A DNA stretch of 64,000 nt from Myxococcales bacterium (GTDB lineage Bacteria > Myxococcota > Polyangia > Nannocystales > Nannocystaceae). Below the pieces are notes generated by a model. The model ran no database searches. It was not told the DNA's origin and saw only the letters and a program-made list of their open reading frames with translations. The stretch spans positions 62,001 to 126,000 of the forward strand of contig JAEUJW010000036.1 in the NCBI GenBank assembly GCA_016793465.1, in the 5' to 3' direction. Of this stretch, positions 1-8,363 are shown one piece after another (position 1 is the first letter of the stretch; each line of letters opens with the position of its first letter). The translations under genes and the position numbers were made by a program.

Positions 1-774
1 CCACAGCACCGGCGGCCGCGGGTCGATGGCGGCGAAGCCCGACAGGTCGACGTACTTCGGCGACAGCGCGTTGTTCATGCCGCGGGTGCCAGGGGCCACG
101 CCCGGCCAGTTCGACGAGGCCGTCATGTCGCCCGGGTAGTGGTCGTCGTCACAGACCGTCGTCAGCATGGCGCCGACGTAGGCGTCCTCGCGCTCCGCGT
201 CGACCTGGTTGGCCGCGTGGAAGTAGCAGCCCCGCATCACGTTGCGCGGCGCCACCTGCGAGTCGACCCCGCGCTCGCCGGCCTTCAGCAGGCGCACGAA
301 CTCGGGGTTGGCCGTGCCGCCGCCCGAGCCCGCGAAGTCCGGGCTGCACGGCGTGCCCCGCAGGTCCTTGGTGCCGCCGAAGCCGTACGGCGCCATCGGG
401 TTCTCGAGCACCAGGCTCGCCACCTCGCCCGCGTGGTCGATCGCGTACTGCATGACCACCGCCCCGCCGACCGACCACCCGAGCAGGTGGACCGGCCCGC
501 GCACCTGCATGGTCGTCAGCAGCGCGTGCAGGTCGTCGCTGAAGTCGCGCACCCCGCGGGTCGCGTCGATCGGCGCCGGCTCGGTCTCGCCGTAGCCGCG
601 CAGGTCCGGCGCGATCACCCGGTAGCGCTGCGCGAGCTCCTCGATCAGCGGGTGCCAGAACGCCGCGCTCGACACGTTGCCGTGCACGAGCACGACCACC
701 GGCGAGTCTTCCTCTCCGGCGACGAGACAGTGGACGGCGAGGCGCGGGGTGGGGACGACTTGCGAGCGGACCAT
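1..774 (-). CDS. Alpha/beta-fold hydrolase, C-terminus beyond window edge
   Basis: The frame runs open from an ATG at 774 to base 1 (258 codons) with no stop, so the C-terminus lies outside. An oxyanion-type HGN motif stands near residue 31 and a nucleophile elbow GWSVGG has its Ser at residue 101, with a DLRGYGETEP stretch between, as in epoxide hydrolase/lipase-type alpha/beta hydrolases. A late His for the triad would lie downstream and cannot be seen. No signal peptide is visible, so it is probably cytoplasmic. It lies 69 bp after the pseudokinase gene on the same strand and may be co-transcribed with it. The substrate cannot be named from the sequence. Confidence 0.85.
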   Translation of the reverse strand, partial: MVRSQVVPTPRLAVHCLVAGEEDSPVVVLVHGNVSSAAFWHPLIEELAQRYRVIAPDLRGYGETEPAPIDATRGVRDFSDDLHALLTTMQVRGPVHLLGWSVGGAVVMQYAIDHAGEVASLVLENPMAPYGFGGTKDLRGTPCSPDFAGSGGGTANPEFVRLLKAGERGVDSQVAPRNVMRGCYFHAANQVDAEREDAYVGAMLTTVCDDDHYPGDMTASSNWPGVAPGTRGMNNALSPKYVDLSGFAAIDPRPPVLW

Positions 775-843
775 GCGGCCCCGAGCGTCGCACAGTCCGC
801 CCGCCGCGTCACGCCGCGCGTGGGCGCGGCGACCGCTGCACGC

Positions 844-3800
844 TCAGGCCACGTTGAGCCCGAGCGCCCGCCGGGCCTGGAAGTAGTCCTCGCTCACGCT
901 GTAGACGATGAGCTCGCGGAGCGCGTCCTTCGGCGTCAGGAACGAGCCCAGCATGCGCTGCTCCTGCGAGATCGCGTGGGCGGCGGTCGCCAGGTCGTCG
1001 CACAGCAGGTAGCCCACGCGGTAGCCGGCCAGCTCGGTCGCCCGGGCCCAGCGCTTGACGTCGGCCACCGTGTCGCCGCTGACCAGCCGCCGCAGCAGCG
1101 CGCCGATCTGGTCGAGCACCACCGGCGTCAGGTGCTGGCGCAGCTCGCGGGCGCAGGCGGCCACCCCCGGCGACGGCTCGAGCGGTTTGGTCCCGCAGAC
1201 CAGCATGCACGCGTACAGCACGTCCTTCAGGTTCTCCGGCGAGCGGTCGATGACCATGAACCCGAAGTGCGGCGGGTAGAGGTCGAGCGCGTTGCGCCCG
1301 ACCAGGAACACCAGCGCGTTCTCCGACTTCTCGCGCAGCGCGTTGGCCTGGGCGATCACCGTCGGGCGCACCCGGCCCTCGCGCTGCACGTTGAGCACCG
1401 TCAGGTCGCCGGGCTCGTCGGGCCGCAGGTACAGGTCCGGGAGGCCGAGCCCGATCACCTGCGAGACGTAGACCAGCATCTGCGCCACCGGCGTGGCCGA
1501 GTCGTCGAGGTCGACGCGGTCGCTCGGGCGCAGCGGGTACGGCAGCTGCTTGACGCGCCAGGCCGCGAGCACCGGCGCGACCAGCCCGAGCACCGCCGAG
1601 ATGGTCACCTCCGCGTCGGGGTGGAACACGCAGCGGCGCAGCATGTCCTCGCTCAGGCGCTGGCGGATCTTGCGGAACTCCGGCTGGGGGTAGCGGCCGT
1701 AGAGCGCGCTCTCCTGGGCGTTGGCCTGCTTCAGGAACACCAGCGTGCGGGCCACGCAGAACGCCTTGTCGAGCTCGCGGCGCGCCAGGTAGATCTCGAA
1801 CAGTCGGTGGTAGCTGGCGAAGCGGTAGGGCTCGAGCCGCAGGATCGTGAAGTGCGTGCGGATCAGCGGCTCGATGAACTCGCGCGGGTCGCCGCGCACG
1901 AGCATCTCGTAGAGCTCGGCGAGCTGCTGGTAGCGGTCGAGGTTCTGCGAGTCGAAGGTCGCCGCCACCTCGAACGCCTTGGCCGCCGCCTTGAAGTCGT
2001 TCAGGCGCGAGCGGTAGATCTCGGCCAGGTTGGTCCACAGCAGCACCCGCAGCCCGTTCTCCCCGTCGGCCGGCAGGCGGTTGATCATCTTGCGGTAGGC
2101 CCGCTCCAGCGCCTTCCAGTCCTTGCGCTGGGTCATGATCGTGTCGGTCGCCTGGAACGCCTTCAGCAGCGTCGGGTCGTCGCCGAGCACCCGGTCGAAG
2201 CGCTCGAGCGCCGCGTCGATCATGCCGAGCTCGTCGCGCAGCACCACCGCCGCCGTGTAGTGGTAGCGGGCGCGCCGCGTCGGGTCGATCTCCACCTCGA
2301 CGATCTGGTCGAGCGTGCCCACCGCCTCGCGCCACTGCCGGCGCTCGGTGTACAGGTCGAGCAGGCGGTGCAGCACCGCCGGGTCGCGCGGGCGCAGCTC
2401 GAGCGCCTTCTGGAACGCGATCACCGCCTTCGGCGGGTCATTGAGCCGCTCGCGGAATAGCTTGCCGCTCTCGACGAACAGGTCGAACTTGACCTCGTCG
2501 CTCGGCGCGCAGTGGATCATCGCCTTGCGGGTACTGAGCGCGCCCTGCCAGTCGCTCGCGGCCGTCTGCGCCTCGAGCGTGGCCTGCAGCGCCGGCCAGT
2601 TGCCGGGGTCCAGCTCGAGCGCCCGCCGCAGGAACGGCGCCGCCATGCCGGCCTGGTTCTGCTTCTTTTTGATCTCCGCCAGGCGGTAGTTGATGATCGA
2701 CGCCACCTTGTCGGTCTTCTCGCGCGCCGTCTGACCCAGCAGGTTCTGGTAGGCCGCGGCCGCGTCGTTCCAGCTCTCGCCCTCGAACTGCAGGTCGGCC
2801 TGGCCGAGCAGCGCCGTCCAGTTGCCCGGCTCGATGTCCAGCGCCTTGCGGAACAGCTTCAGCGCTCGCGCGCCCTGGCCCAGGCTGCGCTCGACCCGCG
2901 CGGCCCGCAGGCACAGCTCGACGTGCGCCTTCGGCGACAGCCCCGACTCGCCCTGGGCCTTGCGCACCAGCATCTCGAAGATCGGCGAGGCCGCCAGGAA
3001 GTTGCTGGCGTCGTAGTAGATCTTCGACAGCACCGTGCCGACCTTCACGTTCTCCGGGTCGAGCTCCATCACCCGCGCGAACACCCCCGTCGCCCGGTCG
3101 AGCTCGCCGGTCTGGCGGTAATAAATAAAGCCCGCCTCGGTCCCGAACTCGAGCCGCTCGTAGTACGAGGCCCCGCTCGCCATCATCGTCTCGAGCGTCT
3201 GGGCCAGCCGCGGCCAGTCCTTGCGCCCGCGGTAGATGTCGGCCAGCAGCACCAGCGCCGGCGCGTGGCCGGGCTGCAGCTCGAGCGCGCTGTGCAGGTA
3301 CACCTCGGCCCGCTCCGAGGCGCCGAGCCGCTGGTGCAGGATCTGCCCGGCCCGCGTCAGCTCCTCGGTGCGCACCACCGGGTCGCCGCACAGCGACAGG
3401 AAGTGGTCGAGCGTCGCCGCCGCCATGTCCCACGCGTTCGCCCGCTCGTACAGCCGCGCCAGCGCCAGCACCGCGTCGGGGCTGTTGGGCTCGAGCGCGA
3501 TCATCTCGCGGTAGGCCGCGATCGCCTTGTGTGCGTCGCCGAGCGACTTGTCGTAGACGTAGCCCATCGCGTTGAGCAGGCCGATCTTCATGTTGCGATC
3601 GACCGTCACGTCCGCGTGCTCGCGGTACACCCCGACGAGCTCGACCCACTGCGCCGCCGCCAGGTGCTGCTCCGCCAGCTGGTAGTAGGCGTAGTCGCGT
3701 CCCTGGGCGATCCACGCCCGCCACGCCTCGGCGTCGGCGCTGCCGGTCGCCGACTGCTGGGCGACCGCCTTGGTCATCTTCTCGTACAGCCCGATCTGCG

Positions 3801-4797
3801 CCCGCGGGTCGGAGGTCTTGGTCAGGAGCCCGTGCAGCGCCTCGATCGAGTAGAAGATCGCGCTGTCCTGGCTCGGCCCGCTCGGCGCCGCCTCGCCGCG
3901 CGTGCGGCCCTCGCCCGCGCGCCGCCCGTCGTCGCCGATGCCGAGCAGCGCCGCCTCGAGCTCCGCCATGTCGGCGTAGCGCTGCTCGCGGCGCTTCGAC
4001 ATCGCCTTGAGGATCAGCGCCTCGACCACCTCGGGGATGCCGGCCTCCGGCGCGACCGAGCCGGGCGCCGCGGCCGCCTTGAACTTGTGCTGCATCGCCA
4101 CCTGCGTCGGCCGCCCGAAGAACGGCACCCGCCCGGTCAGCAGCGTGTACATCAGCACCCCCACCGAGTAGATGTCGGTGCGCTGGTCGACCTGCTCGCC
4201 GAGCGCCTGCTCCGGGGCGATGAAGTGGACCGCGTCGCCGAGCACCACCGTGCCCGCCTCGCGGTCCTGGGTGACGTTCTCGACCCGCACGAGCCCGAAG
4301 TCGACGAGCTTCACGGTGTCGTCGCCCAGGACGAGCACGTTCGAGGGCTTGATCGCCCGGTGCAGCACGTCCGCCTCGTGCGCCGCCCGCAGACCGGCCA
4401 CGATCTGCAGCGCCAGCTTGCGCACCCGCGGCCACGGCATGCGCCCGCTCCGCCGCAGCGCCGTCGCCAGGTCCTCGCCCGCGACGTACTCGCCGACGAT
4501 GTACACGTCGCCCTCAGGGCTGATGTCGGCGTCGAGCACCTGGGCCACGTTGTCGTGCAGCACCGCCGCCGCCGCCCGCGCCTCGCGCAGCAGCCACTCG
4601 ACCTGCCCGCGGTCGGCCGCCAGCTCCGCGTGCACGATCTTCAGGGCCACCTGCGCCGGCGGGTCGATCAGCTCCGCCAGGTAGGTGTCGGCCACGTCCC
4701 CGCGTCCGAGCAGCTGCTGCAGGTTGAACTCGCCGGCGAAGGTGGTGCCGAGCCGAGCCTTCGGGCTGCGATCCGCGGGTGAGGCAGTGTCGTTCAC
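844..4797 (-). CDS. Hanks-type Ser/Thr pseudokinase with long TPR array
   Basis: A 1317-residue protein. Residues about 20-290 form a protein-kinase fold with the ATP Lys in LKIV (K53), a helix-C Glu (E72), DFG (166-168), an APE segment and a typical C-lobe. The catalytic loop reads HRAIKPSN, so the catalytic Asp is Ala148; the DNA there is CAC CGG GCG. The glycine loop is also degenerate (GRGDVAD). Residues about 310-1000 are TPR-like helical repeats, and the last about 300 residues are helical without a recognised domain. I infer a catalytically weak or dead kinase acting as a scaffold, with the TPRs binding partners. No membrane segment is evident. The upstream small gene ends 113 bp away and the hydrolase gene follows. 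Confidence 0.9.
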   Translation of the reverse strand: MNDTASPADRSPKARLGTTFAGEFNLQQLLGRGDVADTYLAELIDPPAQVALKIVHAELAADRGQVEWLLREARAAAAVLHDNVAQVLDADISPEGDVYIVGEYVAGEDLATALRRSGRMPWPRVRKLALQIVAGLRAAHEADVLHRAIKPSNVLVLGDDTVKLVDFGLVRVENVTQDREAGTVVLGDAVHFIAPEQALGEQVDQRTDIYSVGVLMYTLLTGRVPFFGRPTQVAMQHKFKAAAAPGSVAPEAGIPEVVEALILKAMSKRREQRYADMAELEAALLGIGDDGRRAGEGRTRGEAAPSGPSQDSAIFYSIEALHGLLTKTSDPRAQIGLYEKMTKAVAQQSATGSADAEAWRAWIAQGRDYAYYQLAEQHLAAAQWVELVGVYREHADVTVDRNMKIGLLNAMGYVYDKSLGDAHKAIAAYREMIALEPNSPDAVLALARLYERANAWDMAAATLDHFLSLCGDPVVRTEELTRAGQILHQRLGASERAEVYLHSALELQPGHAPALVLLADIYRGRKDWPRLAQTLETMMASGASYYERLEFGTEAGFIYYRQTGELDRATGVFARVMELDPENVKVGTVLSKIYYDASNFLAASPIFEMLVRKAQGESGLSPKAHVELCLRAARVERSLGQGARALKLFRKALDIEPGNWTALLGQADLQFEGESWNDAAAAYQNLLGQTAREKTDKVASIINYRLAEIKKKQNQAGMAAPFLRRALELDPGNWPALQATLEAQTAASDWQGALSTRKAMIHCAPSDEVKFDLFVESGKLFRERLNDPPKAVIAFQKALELRPRDPAVLHRLLDLYTERRQWREAVGTLDQIVEVEIDPTRRARYHYTAAVVLRDELGMIDAALERFDRVLGDDPTLLKAFQATDTIMTQRKDWKALERAYRKMINRLPADGENGLRVLLWTNLAEIYRSRLNDFKAAAKAFEVAATFDSQNLDRYQQLAELYEMLVRGDPREFIEPLIRTHFTILRLEPYRFASYHRLFEIYLARRELDKAFCVARTLVFLKQANAQESALYGRYPQPEFRKIRQRLSEDMLRRCVFHPDAEVTISAVLGLVAPVLAAWRVKQLPYPLRPSDRVDLDDSATPVAQMLVYVSQVIGLGLPDLYLRPDEPGDLTVLNVQREGRVRPTVIAQANALREKSENALVFLVGRNALDLYPPHFGFMVIDRSPENLKDVLYACMLVCGTKPLEPSPGVAACARELRQHLTPVVLDQIGALLRRLVSGDTVADVKRWARATELAGYRVGYLLCDDLATAAHAISQEQRMLGSFLTPKDALRELIVYSVSEDYFQARRALGLNVA

Positions 4798-4910
4798 GGC
4801 ACCAACAATACCCGTTTCACTGCACCTTGACGCCGCGCCCGGAGCCCGCGCGCAAGCGCCCTTGCCTGTACACCGACCGCGTCCCGCCGCGCGTCCGCGT
4901 CACGCCCGCG

Positions 4911-5135
4911 TCACGCCGGCTCGTCGCCGCGCGAGGACGCCAGCCGCAGGTGCGGCCCGCCGCGCGGCTCGCTGATCGCCGCGAGCCCGACCGCCAGCAC
5001 GTCGCGCAGCGTCCGCGCAGCGTCCGGCTCGAGGCGCATCGTGATCGGTCCGATCGTCACGTGCAGCATGCCGCATGAGCACTGTCCGACGTGACAGGCT
5101 CCGTTCCCCGCGAGGTGTCGGGCGTGGTGGTCCAT
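4911..5135 (-). CDS. Small Cys/His-rich protein of unknown function
   Basis: A 74-residue protein from the ATG at 5135. An in-frame TTG at 5153 would add six residues, but the ATG fits better downstream of the palindromic control region. Its N-terminal part is rich in possible metal ligands (DHHARHLAGNGACHVGQCSC), followed by a GMLHVTIGPITMRL strand-like segment and an Ala/Leu helix. The Cys and His spacing suggests metal or Fe-S binding, but I do not recognise a characterised family. It is transcribed toward the pseudokinase gene. The overlapping palindromes just upstream suggest repression by a dimeric regulator. Confidence 0.65.
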   Translation of the reverse strand: MDHHARHLAGNGACHVGQCSCGMLHVTIGPITMRLEPDAARTLRDVLAVGLAAISEPRGGPHLRLASSRGDEPA

Positions 5136-5155
5136 CACTCGAGAGGCTATCAACT

Positions 5156-5179
5156 TTGAAAGTCTTTTTCAATTGAAAA
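5156..5179 (-). promoter_or_regulatory. Overlapping palindromes, candidate operator
   Basis: TTGAAA-N5-TTTCAA (5156-5172) overlaps the perfect 14-bp palindrome TTTTCAATTGAAAA (5166-5179). The left element in 7-1-7 form (TGAAAGT-C-TTTTTCA) resembles Fur-family boxes. It lies 21-44 bp upstream of the ATG at 5135, where an operator over a minus-strand promoter would be expected. The Fur-type assignment is inference from shape only. Confidence 0.5.
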
Positions 5180-5248
5180 CAAGAATGGGAGATTCCGGCC
5201 CTCTGGTTGCGTTTTACCAGCTCCTATTTGATACGTTTTTTCATTTAC

Positions 5249-5276
5249 GGCCCGTTCACGGCGCGGCGAACGGGCC
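5249..5276. other. GC-rich hairpin, 9-bp perfect stem
   Basis: GGCCCGTTC pairs with GAACGGGCC around a 10-nt loop. No U-tract follows in either direction, so it is not a classical intrinsic terminator. It may shape an untranslated leader. Confidence 0.45.
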
Positions 5277-5372
5277 CGTGGGTGCAGGGAGCGGGGAAGC
5301 TCGGGCGAAACTGTGGCGTACAAACCCCGGTCTCATCGGGCGCACCTGACAGCGACGCGAGGCGCAGCTCGC

Positions 5373-5388
5373 CTGGTCCAAAGGTCAG
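5373..5388. repeat. CTGNCC-type palindrome, one mismatch
   Basis: CTGGTCCAAAGGTCAG matches the window-wide pattern CTGNCC-N4-GGNCAG except for T at position 5. It is flanked by C and G, extending the dyad. It lies 81 bp upstream of the lipoprotein start. Confidence 0.4.
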
Positions 5389-5468
5389 GTCGCCATGTAC
5401 CCCGCGCGGGCCCCCCCGCGCACCACCAACCGCCGCGCCCCTGCGGGCAGCGGCCCGGGAGTCTCATC

Positions 5469-5735
5469 ATGCTTCGTCCCCTCCGCATCCTCCTCGCCGT
5501 CCTCGCCCTCGCGCCGCTCGCCTGCGACGCCCCCCACCCCGACGACGACGGTGACGCGATCGTCGAGACCGACGACGACGGCGCCACCGACGAGGGCGAC
5601 GAGAGCGGCGACGACGGCGACGAGACCGGCGAGGCCATCGACCCCACCCCGGTGCCGTTCGCCCCGCCGCTCCGCAAGCCGTGTCACGCCACCGATCCGT
5701 CCAACGGCGCCCGCATCCGCAACTGCGACCCGTGA
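5469..5735 (+). CDS. Small acidic lipoprotein
   Basis: An 88-residue protein starting at ATG 5469, with a weak GGGAG upstream. It has a signal peptide with a lipobox ending at Cys19 (LALAPLAC). The mature part is a Asp/Glu-rich linker (about residues 25-60) and a short Pro/Cys-containing tail. It is most likely a surface or periplasmic lipoprotein. The acidic spacer resembles linkers of other lipoproteins in the window, but no domain follows, so it may be a stub of a larger protein or a genuinely small one. Confidence 0.7.
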   Translation: MLRPLRILLAVLALAPLACDAPHPDDDGDAIVETDDDGATDEGDESGDDGDETGEAIDPTPVPFAPPLRKPCHATDPSNGARIRNCDP

Positions 5736-5750
5736 GCCGCGCGACCGGCC

Positions 5751-5776
5751 GGCGTGATCGCCCCCGCGATCACGCC
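5751..5776. terminator. Hairpin between convergent genes
   Basis: GGCGTGATCGC pairs perfectly with GCGATCACGCC (11 bp) around a CCCC loop. It sits between the 3' ends of the plus lipoprotein gene (stop 5735) and the minus thioesterase gene (stop 5770), overlapping the latter by 7 bp. There is no T-tract, so termination is inferred from position and stem strength. Confidence 0.55.
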
Positions 5777-6210
5777 TCCGGCGCCGCCACGAACGCCTCG
5801 ATCGCCGCCCGCAGGTCCGCGGGGATCACCACCGACCGGCGAAACCCCGGCGAGCCCGGATCGAGGTCCATGACCACGTGGATCGTCGCCCCGGTCAGCC
5901 GCGCATCGCCGGCCTCGCCGCGCACCGCGTAGGCCAGGGCGAGCGAGCTGCGCCCGATCGTCGCCACCCGCAGCTCCACGCCGATGCGCTCGCCCAGCGC
6001 GCACGGGCTGCGAAAGTCGGCCTCGGCGTGCACCGACGGGAACCCGATCTTGCGCCCGACCACCACCGCCGCGTACGCGAGCCCGAGGCGCTCGGCGAAC
6101 CACGTCTCCATCGCGTCGTGGAAGAACCCGAAGAACCGCGGAAAGTACACGATCCCCGCGGGATCACAGTCGCCGAAGCGGACCTCGATGCGGTGCACGT
6201 GCACGCCCAT
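5770..6210 (-). CDS. Acyl-CoA thioesterase, YbgC/4-HBT hotdog family
   Basis: A 146-residue protein, the usual size for a single hotdog domain. Near the N-terminus it has FGDCDPAGIVYFPRFFGFF, the 4-hydroxybenzoyl-CoA thioesterase signature with the catalytic Asp, then the long hotdog helix (HDAMETWF) and strands. Such enzymes hydrolyse acyl-CoA esters in the cytoplasm. It is divergent from the enoyl-CoA hydratase gene with only 26 bp between start codons, so the two probably share a control region and a role in acyl-CoA turnover. The actual substrate is unknown. Confidence 0.88.
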   Translation of the reverse strand: MGVHVHRIEVRFGDCDPAGIVYFPRFFGFFHDAMETWFAERLGLAYAAVVVGRKIGFPSVHAEADFRSPCALGERIGVELRVATIGRSSLALAYAVRGEAGDARLTGATIHVVMDLDPGSPGFRRSVVIPADLRAAIEAFVAAPEA

Positions 6211-6236
6211 GGCCGCCGCGAGTGTATGCTCCGGCC

Positions 6237-7028
6237 ATGTCCCACGTCGACTACCACGCCGATGCCGGCATCGCGCAGATCACGCTCAACGTCCCGCCGG
6301 CCAACTGCTACTCGTACGAGATGATGCAGGACCTCGACGCCGCCGTCCTGAAGGCGCGCTTCGACCCGTCCGTGCACGTGCTGCTGCTGGTCGGCGCGGG
6401 CGACAAGTTCTTCTGCGCCGGCGCCGACATCCGCATGCTGCAGGGCGCCGACCCCGAGTTCAAGTACAACTTCTGCCTGCACGCCAACGAGACGATCTCG
6501 CGGCTCGAGGCCACGCCGAAGCTCGTCATCGCCGCCCTCAACGGCCACTGCGTCGGCGGCGGCCTCGAGGTCGCGCTCGCCGCCGACATCCGCGTGGCCC
6601 GCCGCGGCGCCGGCAAGTGCGGCCTGCCGGAGGTCAAGCTCGGCGTGCTGCCCGGCACCGGCGGCACCCAGCGCCTCGTCCGCGTGGTGGGCAAGGCCCG
6701 CGCCATCGAGCTCATGGCCACCGGCGAGACCTTCGACTTCGACCACGCCCGCGAGCTCGGCCTCGTCACCCACGTGTGGGACAGCGCCGACGCCCCCGCC
6801 TTCCTCGCCAGAGCCCGCGAGTACGCCGGCCAGTTCGTCCCCCCGAAGTCCGCCGCCCGCGCGATCGGTTTAATTAAACGTGCGGTCCAGACCGGCGCCG
6901 AGCTCGGCCTGCAGGACGGCCTCGCCCTCGAGCGCGAGCTGCAGCAGCGCCTGTTCACCGGCGACGACGCGAAGGAGGGCATCGCCGCCTACGTCGAGCG
7001 CCGCCCGCCGAGCTTCACCGGCAAGTGA
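6237..7028 (+). CDS. Enoyl-CoA hydratase/isomerase (crotonase family)
   Basis: A 263-residue protein from ATG 6237; an in-frame GTG at 6222 would crowd the divergent gene. The crotonase fold is clear: oxyanion segments FFCAGADIRML (about 58-68) and NGHCVGGGLE (102-111), then CGLPEVKLGVLPGTGGTQRL. Both catalytic Glu positions of enoyl-CoA hydratases are present (E111 and E132). Expected reaction: hydration of trans-2-enoyl-CoA in fatty acid or branched-chain degradation. A perfect 12-bp palindrome GTTTAATTAAAC (6868-6879) lies in frame inside the gene, encoding Leu-Ile-Lys with AT-rich codons. The stop is 3 bp from the convergent M24 peptidase stop. Confidence 0.9.
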   Translation: MSHVDYHADAGIAQITLNVPPANCYSYEMMQDLDAAVLKARFDPSVHVLLLVGAGDKFFCAGADIRMLQGADPEFKYNFCLHANETISRLEATPKLVIAALNGHCVGGGLEVALAADIRVARRGAGKCGLPEVKLGVLPGTGGTQRLVRVVGKARAIELMATGETFDFDHARELGLVTHVWDSADAPAFLARAREYAGQFVPPKSAARAIGLIKRAVQTGAELGLQDGLALERELQQRLFTGDDAKEGIAAYVERRPPSFTGK

Positions 7029-7031
7029 TCG

Positions 7032-8363
7032 TTACGGCCCGAACGGCTGCTCGAGGCTCGTCGCGCGCGGCCCGAACACCTCGACGCCGTCCGCCGTGAC
7101 CGCGACGATGTCCTCGAGCCGCACCCCGAGCCTGCCGCGCACGTAGATCCCCGGCTCGTTCGACAGCGTCATGCCCGGCGTCAGCACGACCGGGTTGTCC
7201 TTCACGAAGTAGGGGTCCTCGTGGGTCTCGAGCCCGATCCCGTGGCCGAGCCGGTGGGTGAAGAACGCGTCGTCGGGCCCGAAGCCCGCCCGGGCGATCA
7301 CCGCCCGCGCCGCCGCGTCGACGGCCCCGCAAGTCGTCCCCGGTTTAATCATCGCCAGCGCCGCCGACTGCGCGGCGAGCACCGCGTCGTAGACCCGCTG
7401 CGCCTCGTCGGCGATCTGTCCGAACGGCCAGGTCCGCGTGATGTCCGAGCGGTAGCCGTGCAGCGACCCGCCGGCGTCGACCAATATTAAATCGCCCTCG
7501 GCCAGCTTCAGCGCCCCGCGCGTCCCGTGGGGGAACGCCGCGTTGTGCCCGAACAGCACCAGCGCCCAGGTGTCGCCGAGGCCCGCCGCCTCCTGGGCCG
7601 CGCGCACCAGCGCCGCCAGCTCGGCCTCCGTCATGCCGCCCCGCGTGTGCTCCGCCGCCGCCCGCAGCGCCGCCTTGGTCGCCTCGTTGGCCCGCCGCAG
7701 CAGCGCCAGCTCGCCCGGGCTCTTGCTCATGCGACAGTTGCGGACGATCGCCCCGCCGTCGACGAACCTGGCCTCCGGGACATCTTTAATAAAACCCTCG
7801 AGCACGAACATGCGGGTCCACGGGTCGACGGCCACCCGCGCCCCGGCCAGCTCGGCCTCGGCCAGCAGCTCGCCGACCAGCGCGTACGGCCGCTCCCACT
7901 CGCGCCACAGGCGCAGCGCCGCCCCGCCGATCAGCTCGCGCAGCGTCGACTCCTCGAACGACGGCCCGACGAACGTCGGCTCGCCCTCGGCCGGCAGCAC
8001 CCACAGCAGCGGCCGCTCGCTGCGACCCCAGCGCACCCCCGTGAAGTACACCAGCGTCTCGCCTGCCTCGACCACCAGCGCCTGCATGCCGAACGCCCGC
8101 AGCTGCGCCTGCGCCCGCGCGCGCCGGCCCGCCACCTCGGCCGCGCCGATCGCCGCGACCCCGTCACAAAACCCCGACAGCGCCGCGAACTTGGCCGTCT
8201 GCGGCGCGCTCGTCGGCAGGCCCGGCGCGTACCCGCTGGTCGCCTGACGATGCGCCGGCACGTACAGCGGCACCGTCGGCCGACACGCGAGCGACGCCGC
8301 CGCGAGCGCCCCGCCGAGCGCGCCTCTTCGACTCAGCCCTTGCCCGGGTGCTCGTTGCGCCAC
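7032..8363 (-). CDS. M24 metallopeptidase (Xaa-Pro aminopeptidase type), Tat/lipoprotein
   Basis: About 443 residues from a GTG at 8363. No ATG gives a sensible N-terminus; this start yields GQGLSRRGALGGALAAASLAC, a twin-arginine signal (R12-R13) with a lipobox Cys27. The C-terminal pita-bread domain has all five metal ligands: Asp in ILVDAGG, Asp in YRSDITRTW, His in HRLGHGIG, Glu in SNEPGIYV and Glu in RLEDIV. It should cleave N-terminal residues next to proline, at the membrane outside the cytoplasm. It overlaps the fdx 3' end by about 30 bp and so appears to be a tail gene of the isc operon, an unusual partner. A CTG at 8338 is another possible start. Confidence 0.82.
   Translation of the reverse strand: MAQRAPGQGLSRRGALGGALAAASLACRPTVPLYVPAHRQATSGYAPGLPTSAPQTAKFAALSGFCDGVAAIGAAEVAGRRARAQAQLRAFGMQALVVEAGETLVYFTGVRWGRSERPLLWVLPAEGEPTFVGPSFEESTLRELIGGAALRLWREWERPYALVGELLAEAELAGARVAVDPWTRMFVLEGFIKDVPEARFVDGGAIVRNCRMSKSPGELALLRRANEATKAALRAAAEHTRGGMTEAELAALVRAAQEAAGLGDTWALVLFGHNAAFPHGTRGALKLAEGDLILVDAGGSLHGYRSDITRTWPFGQIADEAQRVYDAVLAAQSAALAMIKPGTTCGAVDAAARAVIARAGFGPDDAFFTHRLGHGIGLETHEDPYFVKDNPVVLTPGMTLSNEPGIYVRGRLGVRLEDIVAVTADGVEVFGPRATSLEQPFGP

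Larger units (their letters stand above)
5136..5468. other. Intergenic region with AT-rich control segment and hairpin
   Basis: This 333-bp stretch separates the divergent small Cys/His gene and the lipoprotein gene. Its left half (about 5140-5245) is strikingly AT-rich for this genome and carries two overlapping palindromes. A 9-bp stem hairpin follows at 5249-5276 and a CTG...CAG palindrome at 5373-5388. I see no convincing coding frame in it. Confidence 0.6.

Noticed and set aside
139..4782. Very long open frames antisense to the pseudokinase-TPR gene
   Set aside because: High GC makes stops rare on the opposite strand; their translations are Arg/Ala/His-rich without domains, while the minus-strand frame has clear kinase motifs.
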